A DNA stretch of 61,546 bases from Pseudomonas sp. RIT-PI-AD (GCF_025642785.1 NZ_JANZKU010000026.1:1-61546), one strand, 5' to 3'; shown: positions 8,135 to 16,226, counted from the first letter of the stretch. A program made the numbers and translations. The notes: generated by a model from the sequence alone, not told the origin.

Positions 8135-8184
8135 TGCCCATCGTGGTACAAACCCCAACATGTAGGGGTTGGCTGCGATGGGCA
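8135..8184. other. 50-nt compound palindrome in the nrdA leader
   Basis: TGCCCATCG (8135-8143) pairs with CGATGGGCA (8176-8184). Inside it AACCCC (8151-8156) pairs with GGGGTT (8165-8170) around a near-palindromic ACATGT core. It would sit at the very 5' end of a long nrdA leader if transcription starts near 8176. Confidence 0.6.
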
Positions 8185-8211
8185 TACAAGATAATGCGGC
8201 TCAGGGGTCAA
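8183..8211 (-). promoter_or_regulatory. Candidate nrdA promoter
   Basis: On the minus strand TTGACC (8211-8206) lies 17 bp from TGTATG (8188-8183). The -10 match is weak. It would give a roughly 395-nt leader for nrdA. Confidence 0.3.
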
Positions 8212-8236
8212 TGCAAGGCGAACGACCTGAGTAAGC

Positions 8237-8245
8237 TGTGGATAA
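8237..8245. promoter_or_regulatory. Perfect DnaA box upstream of nrdA
   Basis: TGTGGATAA is the reverse complement of the consensus DnaA box TTATCCACA. It lies 26 bp upstream of the candidate nrdA -35. DnaA boxes also control E. coli nrdAB, linking dNTP supply to replication initiation. Confidence 0.6.
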
Positions 8246-8385
8246 CGTGTGGGTGACTTGTGTGTGATTCGCCTCTGCCGGGGTCAGCGCCCATGGCCTG
8301 CGGGCTGGCCGCCGGACATGCCGTTCGTCGCGCGATCCGCGGCGGAAAACGCCTCTGGGCAGCGCGGAATTGCCGGTCGAGGACA

Positions 8386-8401
8386 ACACAATATCTTGTG
8401 T
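8386..8401. promoter_or_regulatory. NrdR box 2, nearly perfect palindrome
   Basis: ACACAATATCTTGTGT matches the NrdR consensus closely. It is 426 bp from box 1 and only 109 bp upstream of the response-regulator start at 8510, so it could act on either divergent unit. Confidence 0.65.
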
Positions 8402-8509
8402 TTCGAAGGGCTTTTCTGGCATGCCCTGTGCAGTGCTCGCCAGCCTCGCCGCCGTTGCTACAATGCCGGTCTTCCCGGCCCCTCGCTTTGGCCGGGCCTG
8501 GAGGATGTG

Positions 8510-9229
8510 GTGGAGCAAGAACCCTGGCAGATCCTCATCGTCGAGGACGACCAGCGCCTGGCCGAGCTGACCCGGGATTACCTGGAAAGCAACGGCTTGC
8601 GCGTGTCCATCGAGTCGGATGGGGCGAAGGCGGCGGCGCGCATCCTCGATGAACAGCCGGCGCTGGTGGTGCTCGACCTGATGCTGCCCGGCGAGGACGG
8701 CCTGTCGATATGCCGCAAGGTGCGCGACGGCTATGCCGGCCCGATCCTGATGCTCACCGCGCGCACCGACGACATGGACCAGGTCCTCGGCCTGGAGATG
8801 GGTGCCGACGATTATGTGTACAAGCCGGTGCGGCCGCGGGTCCTGCTGGCGCGGGTGCGCGCCTTGCTGCGGCGCAGCGACGGCGGCGAACCGGTGGCGG
8901 AGAGCCAGCGGCGCCTGGCGTTCGGTGCACTGGTGATCGACAGCGCGATGCGCGAGGCCTGGTTGCGCGAGCAGAGCATCGAGCTGACCAGCGCGGAGTT
9001 CGACCTGCTCTGGCTGCTGGCGGCCAACGCCGGGCGGATCCTCTCCCGGGAGGAAATCTTCACCGCCCTACGCGGGATCGAGTACGACGGCCAGGATCGC
9101 TCCATCGACGTGCGCATCTCGCGCATCCGCCCGAAGATCGGCGACGACCCCATGCACCCGCGGCTGATCAAGACGGTGCGCAGCAAGGGCTACCTGTTCG
9201 TCCGCGAAGCCGCGGAAGGCCTGCTCTGA
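8510..9229 (+). CDS. rstA: OmpR-family response regulator, RstA-like
   Basis: This 239-residue protein has a receiver domain (I-L-I-V-E-D-D acidic pocket, phosphoacceptor Asp near 56 in L-D-L-M-L-P-G, Lys in Y-K-P-V) followed by an OmpR/PhoB winged helix ending R-S-K-G-Y-L-F. The GTG at 8510 follows GGAGGA at 8500-8505, and a GTG at 8507 is also possible. The paired kinase gene starts 40 bp downstream. The receiver sequence and pairing fit the RstA/RstB family; its input in pseudomonads is not evident from sequence. Confidence 0.85.
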   Translation: MEQEPWQILIVEDDQRLAELTRDYLESNGLRVSIESDGAKAAARILDEQPALVVLDLMLPGEDGLSICRKVRDGYAGPILMLTARTDDMDQVLGLEMGADDYVYKPVRPRVLLARVRALLRRSDGGEPVAESQRRLAFGALVIDSAMREAWLREQSIELTSAEFDLLWLLAANAGRILSREEIFTALRGIEYDGQDRSIDVRISRIRPKIGDDPMHPRLIKTVRSKGYLFVREAAEGLL

Positions 9230-9269
9230 AGCGCCTGCGCCGCCCTCGCCGGGCGTCACGGGGTCGCGG

Positions 9270-10877
9270 ATGAACTCGATCTTCCTGCGCATCTATGGCG
9301 GCATGCTCGCCGCCCTGGTGCTGGTGGCACTGTTCGGCGTGGGCGCGCTGCACCTGGTCAACGAGGTGCGCTCCGACCAGTACCGCGAGCACCTCGCCCG
9401 CGGCACCTTCCGCCTGATGGCCGACAACCTGGCGCCGATGAGCGACGTCGAGCGGCGCCGCTCCATGGTGCTTTGGGGACGCCTGCTGGGGATTCCGCTG
9501 TCCCTGCATCCGTTGGCCGAGACCCCGCTGGACGGTCGCATGCGCAGCCGCCTGGGCCAGGGCCAGGTGCTGGTGGAGCAGACCGGCCCCCACGCCGCGC
9601 GGGTCTATGCCCTGCTCGGCGCGCACCAGCAGCAGGTCCTGACCGCCGAGGTGCAGCAGGTCAGCGAGCAATTGGCCCGGGCCACCGTCTACCTGCTGAT
9701 CGACGAACTGGTGCGTTACCCGGTGGACGAGCAGCCGCAGCGGCTGGCGGCGCTGGCGCGGGACAAGCAGTTCGGTTTCGAGCTGTCCCTGGTGACCCTG
9801 GCCGACGCCGACCTCGATGAGGACCAGCGGCGCCGGGTGGACGAGGGCGACACGGTGATGGCCCTGAGCAAGAGCGGCGACGCGATCCGCGTGTTCGCCG
9901 GCATCGTCGAGACGTCCTGGGTGCTGGAGATCGGCCCGCTGTACCAGATGAATCCCTATCCGCCGCAACTGCTGGTGTTGATCGGCGTGCTCGGCCTGAG
10001 CCTGATCGGCCTCACCCTCTATCTATTGGTGCGTCGCCTGGAGCGTCGCCTGCAAGCCCTGGAGAGCGCCGCCACGCGGATCGCCAGCGGCAAGCTGGAC
10101 GCCCGCGCGCCGGCGGGCGGCGCCGACTCGGTGGGGCGCCTGGCGGCCACCTTCAACGACATGGCGGAACATCTGCAGCGCTCCCTGAACATCCAGCGCG
10201 AGATGGTCCGCGCGGTGTCCCACGAGCTGCGCACGCCGGTGGCGCGCCTGCGTTTCGGCCTGGAGATGATCGCCGACGCCGAGACCGACGCGGCGCGCCT
10301 CAAGTACATGGACGGTATGGATGGCGACATCCAGGACCTCGACAAGCTGGTCGACGAGATGCTCACCTACGCGCGCCTGGAACAGGGGTCGCCGGCCCTG
10401 GACTTCCAGCCGGTGGACCTGGACGCGCTGCTCGATCAGGTGATCGCCGAGCTGGCGCCGCTGCGCCCGGGCGTGCGCATCGAGCGCGGCGCCTGCGTCG
10501 TCTCGGACCAGGCGGCGGGCGCCTGGGTCGAGGCCGAGCCGCGCTACCTGCACCGGGCCTTGCAGAACCTGGTGAGCAACGCCATGCGCTACGCCGAGTC
10601 CCACGTGCGCTTGAGCTACCGGATCGGCCACGCGCGCTGCCGCCTGGACGTCGAGGACGATGGCCCGGGCGTGCCGGAAAGCGCCTGGGAACGGATCTTC
10701 AGCCCCTTTCTGCGCCTCGACGACAGCCGTACCCGTGCCTCCGGCGGCCACGGCCTGGGGTTGTCCATCGTGCGGCGGATCATCCATTGGCACGGCGGTC
10801 GCGCGTTGATCGCCCGCAGCGACCTGGGTGGCGCGCGCTTCAGCCTGGTCTGGCCGCGCCGACAGGGCGAGGGCTGA
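9270..10877 (+). CDS. rstB: Sensor histidine kinase, RstB-like
   Basis: This 535-residue inner-membrane kinase has an N-terminal TM helix (about 8-30), a periplasmic domain of about 200 residues, a second TM (about 233-254) and HAMP. The H-box has His318 in V-S-H-E-L-R-T-P, and the HATPase domain has N-L-V-S-N-A-M-R-Y-A, D-D-G-P-G-V-P and G-G-H-G-L-G-L-S-I-V boxes. It presumably phosphorylates the regulator encoded just upstream. All catalytic boxes are intact. Confidence 0.88.
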   Translation: MNSIFLRIYGGMLAALVLVALFGVGALHLVNEVRSDQYREHLARGTFRLMADNLAPMSDVERRRSMVLWGRLLGIPLSLHPLAETPLDGRMRSRLGQGQVLVEQTGPHAARVYALLGAHQQQVLTAEVQQVSEQLARATVYLLIDELVRYPVDEQPQRLAALARDKQFGFELSLVTLADADLDEDQRRRVDEGDTVMALSKSGDAIRVFAGIVETSWVLEIGPLYQMNPYPPQLLVLIGVLGLSLIGLTLYLLVRRLERRLQALESAATRIASGKLDARAPAGGADSVGRLAATFNDMAEHLQRSLNIQREMVRAVSHELRTPVARLRFGLEMIADAETDAARLKYMDGMDGDIQDLDKLVDEMLTYARLEQGSPALDFQPVDLDALLDQVIAELAPLRPGVRIERGACVVSDQAAGAWVEAEPRYLHRALQNLVSNAMRYAESHVRLSYRIGHARCRLDVEDDGPGVPESAWERIFSPFLRLDDSRTRASGGHGLGLSIVRRIIHWHGGRALIARSDLGGARFSLVWPRRQGEG

Positions 10878-10903
10878 AAGGACGCCCGTCAGGCTGCGGT
10901 GGC

Positions 10904-10928
10904 TAAAACTATCGGGGCGTCGATTCGT
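10904..10928 (+). promoter_or_regulatory. Iron-starvation ECF-sigma-like promoter
   Basis: TAAAA (10904-10908) and CGT (10926-10928) are 17 bp apart, matching the TAAAT-N16/17-CGT pattern of PvdS-type promoters. It precedes a siderophore-type acetyltransferase gene by about 110 bp, which supports the call. Confidence 0.45.
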
Positions 10929-11040
10929 CCGTATCCCTAGGTTCTGTACGAAAGCGCCCACGGGCGACGACGTCCGTACGGCACCGAGGGCGTCCGCGCC
11001 GGCGCCCGCCGACCTTCCTTCGACCGCAGCAGGACCGACC

Positions 11041-12090
11041 GTGACCCTCACCGCACTCGACAGCGTTTCCCCTTCTTCCACGACCCTGGTCGGCGGCGTG
11101 CTGCCGCTGCCCGACGGCCCGCGCCTGAGCGTGGGCCCGGCTGCCGACGGCTTCGACCTGCGCCTCGACGGCGAGCCGTTGTTGCGGGTACGCCGCCACG
11201 GCGCCGGCGCCGACGAGGTCCTCGAACCCCTCGAATGGCCGGCCCAGGGCGCGGCCGTCGCCCTGGAGGCCTTGGCCTACTGGTGCTTCGCCGCCGACCC
11301 GCAACGGCAACGCCTGCGCCTGCGACTGGCCGAGGTGCCCGCCGAGCTGCTGGCCAGCGGCCTGCTGATGGGGCGCGGCGAGGACCTGCGGGTCGAGCGC
11401 GCGGCCTTCTGGCAATTGCCCGGCGGCTTCCTGCGCGCCGGCTCCAGCGCCGGCTACCCGCAGCGGATGAACCTGGACGCCACCACCGGGCGGCGCCACC
11501 CGCTGCGCCCGCCGAAACCCGAGGGCGAGGTCTATCGCCGCTTCGACGCGCGCCTGGGGGCCTGGATATCCCTGCGCAGCCTGGCGCTCGACACCGACCT
11601 GGCGCGTTTCAACCGGTGGCAGAACAGCCCGCGGGTGGCGAAGTTCTGGCAGGAGGAGGGCGACCTCGACCGGCATCGCGCCTACCTGCTCGCCCTGGCC
11701 GAGGACCCGCGGGTGCTGACCCTGCTGGGTTGCCTGGACGACGAGCCCTTCGCCTACTTCGAGGCCTACTGGGCCAAGGAGGATCGCATCGCGCCGTTCT
11801 ACGGGGTGGACGACTACGACCGCGGCATCCACATGCTGGTGGGCGAGGAGCACCACCGCGGCCCGCACAAGGTCACCGCCTGGCTCGGTGCCCTGAGCCA
11901 CTACCTGTTCCTCGACGAGCCGCGTACCCAGCGGGTGGTCGCCGAGCCGCGCGCGGACAATGCACGGATGATCCAGCACATGCAGACGCTGGGCTTCTAC
12001 CGGGAAAAGGCGTTCGATTTTCCGCACAAGCGCGCCGCCCTGATGATGTTGCAGCGCGAGACCTTCTTCGATCGCTGCGTCCTCGCCTAA
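11041..12090 (+). CDS. GNAT acetyltransferase of the siderophore (IucB/AlcB) type
   Basis: This 349-residue protein has a variable N-terminal half. Its C-terminal GNAT domain is typical of hydroxamate siderophore N-acyltransferases such as IucB, RhbD and AlcB: F-N-R-W-Q-N, V-A-K-F-W, F-A-Y-F-E-A-Y-W, G-I-H-M-L-V-G and an R-V-V-A-E-P-R-A-D-N segment for acyl-CoA binding. The family acylates N-hydroxylated amines. GTG at 11041 is the best start by homology range, though its ribosome binding site is weak. No siderophore synthetase lies nearby, so it may act on a siderophore made elsewhere. Confidence 0.8.
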   Translation: MTLTALDSVSPSSTTLVGGVLPLPDGPRLSVGPAADGFDLRLDGEPLLRVRRHGAGADEVLEPLEWPAQGAAVALEALAYWCFAADPQRQRLRLRLAEVPAELLASGLLMGRGEDLRVERAAFWQLPGGFLRAGSSAGYPQRMNLDATTGRRHPLRPPKPEGEVYRRFDARLGAWISLRSLALDTDLARFNRWQNSPRVAKFWQEEGDLDRHRAYLLALAEDPRVLTLLGCLDDEPFAYFEAYWAKEDRIAPFYGVDDYDRGIHMLVGEEHHRGPHKVTAWLGALSHYLFLDEPRTQRVVAEPRADNARMIQHMQTLGFYREKAFDFPHKRAALMMLQRETFFDRCVLA

Positions 12091-12327
12091 GCGGCCGGCC
12101 TCGACCCCATTGGCGCGGCGCGAGGCGAAGGGCGGGCTGGCTCGCGAGCGGCGCCCGGTGTCCGCCCCGGACGGGCGCCGGCCGTTTCATCGCGACCTCG
12201 GGTCGTCCGTTGACCGGGCGGCCCCTGCGCGGCTGGCCTGGGCGTGGGTGCCGTGTCTTGGCACAATGGCGGGCTTCCACGACCGCTCGAGGCGGTCCCG
12301 TCCTCCCTCCCGGCCCCAGGCGATTCG

Positions 12328-12540
12328 ATGCAACCCGAAGACCTTCAATTGCTGGTCACCCGCAGCATGCCGTTCGGCAAGTACAAGGGCCGGCTGATCG
12401 CCGACCTGCCGGGTCACTACCTCAACTGGTTCGCCCGCGAAGGCTTTCCCCACGGGGAGATCGGCCGGCTTCTGCAACTGATGCAGGAGATCGATCACAA
12501 CGGCCTCTCGGCCCTGCTGGAGCCGTTGCGGCGCGGTTGA
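12328..12540 (+). CDS. DUF3820 family protein
   Basis: This 70-residue protein contains the hallmark M-P-F-G-K-Y-K-G-R-L-I-A-D-L-P segment and the L-x-W-F motif of DUF3820, described in Pfam as a putative quorum-sensing-regulated virulence factor family. The ATG at 12328 is chosen because homology begins immediately after it. There is no signal peptide. The biochemical role is unknown. Confidence 0.8.
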   Translation: MQPEDLQLLVTRSMPFGKYKGRLIADLPGHYLNWFAREGFPHGEIGRLLQLMQEIDHNGLSALLEPLRRG

Positions 12541-12633
12541 GCGTAGCGGCTCGGCGCGGCGCGGGCGTCGCGGAGGCCATGCCCGCGCGGCGGATTTCGA
12601 GGCGGGCGGGCCGGGCGTCACGGCCCGAGGGGA

Positions 12634-12924
12634 TCATTCGCGGCGCAGCTCCACGGTGTTCAGGCGGCCGCCGACGAAGGTGAGGATGCTGTAGGCGCCG
12701 TTGCCGGTTCGATAGACCCACTCCTCGATGGGCGATTCGCGGCGGTCGTAGCCGTCCGTGGTGTAGCCGGCGATGCTGCGGTCCACCGGGGCGCCGCATT
12801 TCTGCTCGACCTCGAACAGGCGGTCGCCGGTGCTGATCAGCTTGGCGCCGCAGCGCATGGTGTCGGCCTGGGCGAGGGGGGCGCCGACCAGCAGCAGGCC
12901 GGCGAGAAGCGAGGGCAATTTCAT
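12634..12924 (-). CDS. Periplasmic DUF2845 protein
   Basis: This 96-residue protein has a signal peptide (M-K-L-P-S-L-L-A-G-L-L-L-V-G-A-P-L-A-Q-A, cut before D). The mature domain has two cysteines (M-R-C-G-A-K and E-Q-K-C-G-A-P) followed by an E-E-W-V-Y beta-hairpin, as in DUF2845. Related small periplasmic proteins occur across Pseudomonas; the role is unknown. It is convergent with the DUF3820 gene. Confidence 0.8.
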   Translation of the reverse strand: MKLPSLLAGLLLVGAPLAQADTMRCGAKLISTGDRLFEVEQKCGAPVDRSIAGYTTDGYDRRESPIEEWVYRTGNGAYSILTFVGGRLNTVELRRE

Positions 12925-13541
12925 GTCGTCTGGTCCTTGAGCGTGAAGCGCCTGGCGTTCGGCGCGGACCCGCGTATGGGGATTCGGCGGGCCGCGGCGA
13001 CCCGCTGGAAACGGGTTGCCGCAGTATCGCCCGCGGCGGCCCATTCGGCGAGAGGGCGCGCGGCGGATTCGCCGGCGCCGGTTCGCTCGGGGCATGGACG
13101 GGCGGTGCACGCATGACGCGTGCTGCGCTATGTCGAGATATGGATTTTGTCCAGTCAACCGGTACGTTCGTCCCATCTCGTTTTCCCCTGAACGGTCGCT
13201 TCCCTGTGCCCCCAAGGTGGGCAACGGATTGAACGACGGGTCAACTTCGGGTCGAGCCGAAGGCTCTGCAATCGCATGGAAAGTTGTTTTGCAGGGTGCA
13301 CCGGAACCGCGCGAAACATGTAAGAAAAGCTTTCCAGATAATTCGCCGGATCGGCACGCTGAAACAGCGCCAAGTTCCAACGCTTTTCGCGCCTTATTGA
13401 CTGAAATATTCTGTAATATCTTCGCTAAGTGATTAAAAGTGTAATGTTTTTTGACGTTGGATAAATCACGTTAAGGAAGCGTCGCGAACGTCCTCGTCCA
13501 CTCGCCGAATTACCCCGAAAGTTGTGGGCTACCTTGATTTT
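12925..13541. other. 617-bp intergenic region without a supported gene
   Basis: The region separates two divergent genes and contains no convincing frame. Its last 150 bp (about 13390-13500) are distinctly AT-rich, with an ATATT-CTGT-AATAT dyad near 13407-13420, and are likely to hold the protease promoter. No confident -35/-10 pair was found. Confidence 0.5.
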
Positions 13542-13559
13542 CGCCGGCTGGAGCCGGCG
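13542..13559 (+). other. Hairpin in the protease leader
   Basis: CGCCGGCT and AGCCGGCG form an 8-bp palindrome with a 2-nt centre, ending 9 bp before the AAGGAG ribosome binding site. It may protect the 5' end or modulate translation. Confidence 0.5.
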
Positions 13560-13580
13560 AACAACCAAGGAGAACGTTAC

Positions 13581-15134
13581 ATGGATACGTCGAAAACAGC
13601 CTTCGCCGCCGCACTCGCCTTGATCGCCACCGCGGCCTCGGGCGCGGACGTCGTCGCTCTGGATAGCGCGGCGAGTTCGCAGGCCACCACCCGCTACATC
13701 GTCAAGTACAAATCGCCCGCCAGCCTGAGCAAGGACGTCGCCAAGTCGACCCTGGTGGGCCCCATGGCCCAGGGGCGCTTCGATACCCTGACCGCCAACG
13801 CCGTGCTCGGGCGCGCGAGCGCCACGGCCATCCGCCACCTGGACCGGGTCGGCGCCAGCGTGGCGAACCTGACCCCGGCGCAACTGGCCGCGCTGCAGCG
13901 CGATCCCTCGGTGGAGTACGTGGAGCGCGACCCGAAGCGCTACCTGATGGCCGAGCAAGTGCCCTACGGCATCACCATGGTCCAGGGGCCGCAGGTCTCC
14001 GACGCGAACATTTCCAGTCGCAAGGTCTGCATCGTCGACACCGGCTATTCCCTCGGGCACCAGGATCTGCCGTCCAGCGGCGTGACCGGCAACGACGGCA
14101 CCGGCAGCAACGACACCGGCAACTGGTACGAGGACGGCAATGGCCACGGCACCCACGTGGCGGGCACCATCACCGCCCTCGGCGGCAATGGCCTCGGCGT
14201 GGTCGGGGTCACCGGCTCCGGCAACCTCGGCCTGCACATCGTCAAGGTATTCAACAACAACGGCGACTGGGCCTACGGCTCGGACCTGGTGGCGGCGATC
14301 CAGCAGTGCCGCGACGCCGGCGCCAACGTGGTGAGCATGAGCCTCGGCGGCGGCGAATCCTCCACCACCGAGCGCAATGCCATGGACAGCGCCTACCAGG
14401 CCGGCACCCTGCTGGTGGCGGCGGCGGGCAACGACGGCAACAGCACGCTGTCCTACCCGGCTTCCTACGACTCGGTGATCTCGGTGGCGGCGGTGGACAG
14501 CTCTGGCAACCGGGCGTCCTTCTCGCAGTACAACGCCAAGGTGGAAATCGCCGCGCCCGGCGTCGGCGTACGTTCCACCCTGCCCGGCAACCAGTACGGC
14601 AACATGTCCGGCACCTCCATGTCCACGCCCCACGTGTCCGCGGTCACCGCCCTGGTGTGGAGCCAGCACCAGCAGTGCAGCGCCACGCAGATCCGCAAGG
14701 CCCTCGACGCCACCGCGGAGGACCGCGGCAGCGCCGGGCGCGATGTCTATTACGGCTACGGCATCATCAAGGCCAAGGCGGCCCACGATTACCTGGCCAA
14801 GGGCTGCGACGGCGGCGGCGACACCCCCGGGACCCCGGGCGGCGAAACCAAGCCGAATCTCTCCGCCAGCACCGGTAACTGGGTGCGCTACAGCTTCAAC
14901 GTGCCGGCCGGCGCCAAGAGCCTGAACGTGCGCATCGCCGGCGGCACCGGCGACGCCGACCTGTACACCCAGGTGGGCAGCCAGCCGACCACCTCGAGCT
15001 GGAATTGCCGCCCCTACAAGGAAGGCAACAGCGAGGTGTGCACCTTCACCAATCCCACCGCGGGCCAGTGGCATGTGGGCGTGCGCGCCTATTCCAGCTT
15101 CAGCGGGGTGACCCTGAGTTGGGAATTCCCCTGA
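13581..15134 (+). CDS. Secreted subtilisin-like serine protease (S8) with PPC domain
   Basis: This 517-residue prepro-enzyme has a signal peptide (about 1-21) and an I9-type propeptide (about 35-117). The S8 catalytic domain carries Asp153 (I-V-D-T-G), His189 (G-H-G-T-H-V-A-G), oxyanion Asn near 284 and Ser346 (G-T-S-M-S-T-P-H-V). A G/P-rich linker follows, then a C-terminal prepeptidase domain (about 427-517, D-A-D-L-Y and W-x-V-x-V motifs). The ATG at 13581 has a good AAGGAG site. The layout predicts export by Sec and then type II secretion, with removal of the propeptide. Substrates cannot be read from sequence. Confidence 0.93.
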   Translation: MDTSKTAFAAALALIATAASGADVVALDSAASSQATTRYIVKYKSPASLSKDVAKSTLVGPMAQGRFDTLTANAVLGRASATAIRHLDRVGASVANLTPAQLAALQRDPSVEYVERDPKRYLMAEQVPYGITMVQGPQVSDANISSRKVCIVDTGYSLGHQDLPSSGVTGNDGTGSNDTGNWYEDGNGHGTHVAGTITALGGNGLGVVGVTGSGNLGLHIVKVFNNNGDWAYGSDLVAAIQQCRDAGANVVSMSLGGGESSTTERNAMDSAYQAGTLLVAAAGNDGNSTLSYPASYDSVISVAAVDSSGNRASFSQYNAKVEIAAPGVGVRSTLPGNQYGNMSGTSMSTPHVSAVTALVWSQHQQCSATQIRKALDATAEDRGSAGRDVYYGYGIIKAKAAHDYLAKGCDGGGDTPGTPGGETKPNLSASTGNWVRYSFNVPAGAKSLNVRIAGGTGDADLYTQVGSQPTTSSWNCRPYKEGNSEVCTFTNPTAGQWHVGVRAYSSFSGVTLSWEFP

Positions 15135-15145
15135 GCCGGGGAGAG

Positions 15146-15172
15146 GGCCGGCCGGCTTCGCGCCGGCCGTTT
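15146..15172 (+). terminator. Terminator between protease gene and pcpS
   Basis: GGCCGGC (15146-15152) pairs with GCCGGCC (15162-15168), followed by a short GTTT. It lies between convergent genes and may serve both. Confidence 0.7.
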
Positions 15173-15179
15173 CATGGCG

Positions 15180-15899
15180 CTACGCGGCGATGGCCACCAG
15201 GCTGAGCAGGCGGTCGCCGGCCACCCTGAATTGGCCCTGCAACTCGTCCCCGTTGCGCCAGTCGTCGTTCAGGTCGGTGAGCAGGCGCAGCCCCACGCGG
15301 CCCTCATGGCCATGGCCGAGCACCTCGGCCGCTTCGAAGTAGAAACGCTTCAGCACCAGCGGATAGAGCGCCTTGAACAGGCTTTCCTTGAGCGAGAACA
15401 CCAGGGTGACGTACTCGGCGCGGCGCTCCGCCGGCAGCACCGCGAGCCGCTCCAGCTCGGCGGGCACCAGGATTTCCTCGGCCAGCCGCGCGGCGCGCTC
15501 GTCCGGCAGCAGTTCCTCTATGTCCAGGCCCAGCCCGCGCCACTGGCGGCGGTCGGCGACCACCGCGGCGGCGATCCCGGCGCCGTGGCTGATCGAGCCG
15601 CAGATTCTGCCCGGCCATACCGGGGCGCGGTCTTCGCCGATCGGCGGGACGCGTCGCGCGCCGATCAGCGGCGCCATGGCCTCGCGGGCGCAGAGGCGGC
15701 CGGCGAGGTATTCGGCCTGGCGCTTGGCCACCGAGCGCTGGATGCTCGCCGGGGTCGGCACCGCGCAGCGCTGGAAGTCCGCCGCGTCGAGGCGGGCGGG
15801 ATCGAACCGGCAACTGACCAGGCGGACAGCGTCCAGCGCATGGGGCAGGGGCCAGGTGTAATCGAACGGCGCGCAGCAGGCGGGATGGAAAGCGGTCAT
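15180..15899 (-). CDS. pcpS: 4'-phosphopantetheinyl transferase, EntD/PcpS type
   Basis: This 239-residue enzyme transfers phosphopantetheine from CoA to carrier proteins. The motif G-L-G-L-D-I-E-E supplies the Mg-binding acid and F-S-L-K-E-S-L-F-K the K-E-x-x-x-K catalytic signature. The basic R-Q-A-E-Y-L-A-G-R-L-C-A-R-E-A segment contacts CoA. In P. aeruginosa PcpS is, as I recall, the sole PPTase, serving fatty-acid ACP and siderophore NRPS alike. The ATG at 15899 gives the family length. Confidence 0.92.
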   Translation of the reverse strand: MTAFHPACCAPFDYTWPLPHALDAVRLVSCRFDPARLDAADFQRCAVPTPASIQRSVAKRQAEYLAGRLCAREAMAPLIGARRVPPIGEDRAPVWPGRICGSISHGAGIAAAVVADRRQWRGLGLDIEELLPDERAARLAEEILVPAELERLAVLPAERRAEYVTLVFSLKESLFKALYPLVLKRFYFEAAEVLGHGHEGRVGLRLLTDLNDDWRNGDELQGQFRVAGDRLLSLVAIAA

Positions 15900-16010
15900 C
15901 GGGGCATTCTGCCGCATGGGCGGAGAACCGGCCAGTCACGCCCGGGTTACATTCGGTTGCACGGCGGTTACCAAAGCCCAACGGAGGCGGGCGCGGGTTT
16001 TTGCCACACT

Positions 16011-16126
16011 GGCCGCGCGTTTCCCCGGAAACGCAGGTGAGGTTGTAGCAGGACGATGCTATCGAGGCGCGCCCTGCGTTTTCTCCGGATCGAGAGCGGT
16101 AGCCCGCGAGGGCTGCCGTTTTTTTT
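16011..16126 (+). ncRNA. Candidate terminated small RNA with GGA-loop hairpins
   Basis: No plus-strand gene precedes the excellent terminator ending at 16126, so a short independent transcript or MFS leader is implied. Its body folds into hairpins: GCGTTTCC/GGAAACGC (16017-16034), TAGCA-GGACGA-TGCTA (16046-16061) and TCTC-CGGATC-GAGA (16082-16095). The last two present GGA in six-base loops, as in RsmA/CsrA-sequestering RNAs. A fourth GGA lies at about 15983. The bases around GGA fit the RsmA consensus only partly, and no clear promoter was found. A MFS-gene attenuator is the main alternative. Confidence 0.4.
16097..16126 (+). terminator. Rho-independent terminator (GNRA loop, T8)
   Basis: CGGTAGCCC (16097-16105) pairs with GGGCTGCCG (16110-16118) through one G-U pair around a GCGA tetraloop. 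Eight T residues follow (16119-16126). It lies 100 bp upstream of the MFS start. Confidence 0.88.
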
Positions 16127-16226
16127 GTCCGCCAGGCAAGGCCGCCCCGCGTGCCGGTCCCGCGCCGCCGCCTGTGGTAGCCTGAAAGCCCTGCGGCCCC
16201 TCTGGGTCGAGCTTTCAGGAGCGCGC

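Noticed and set aside
13425-15074. A 549-codon minus-strand frame across the subtilase gene
   Set aside because: Gly/Ala/Val/His-rich shadow translation with no domain; the plus strand has signal peptide, propeptide, catalytic triad and PPC domain.
16056-16226. An N-terminal extension of the YnfM-like MFS protein from ATG 16056
   Set aside because: It reads through a strong terminator and adds a basic low-complexity segment; ATG 16227 has a CAGGAG site and begins at the family N-terminus.
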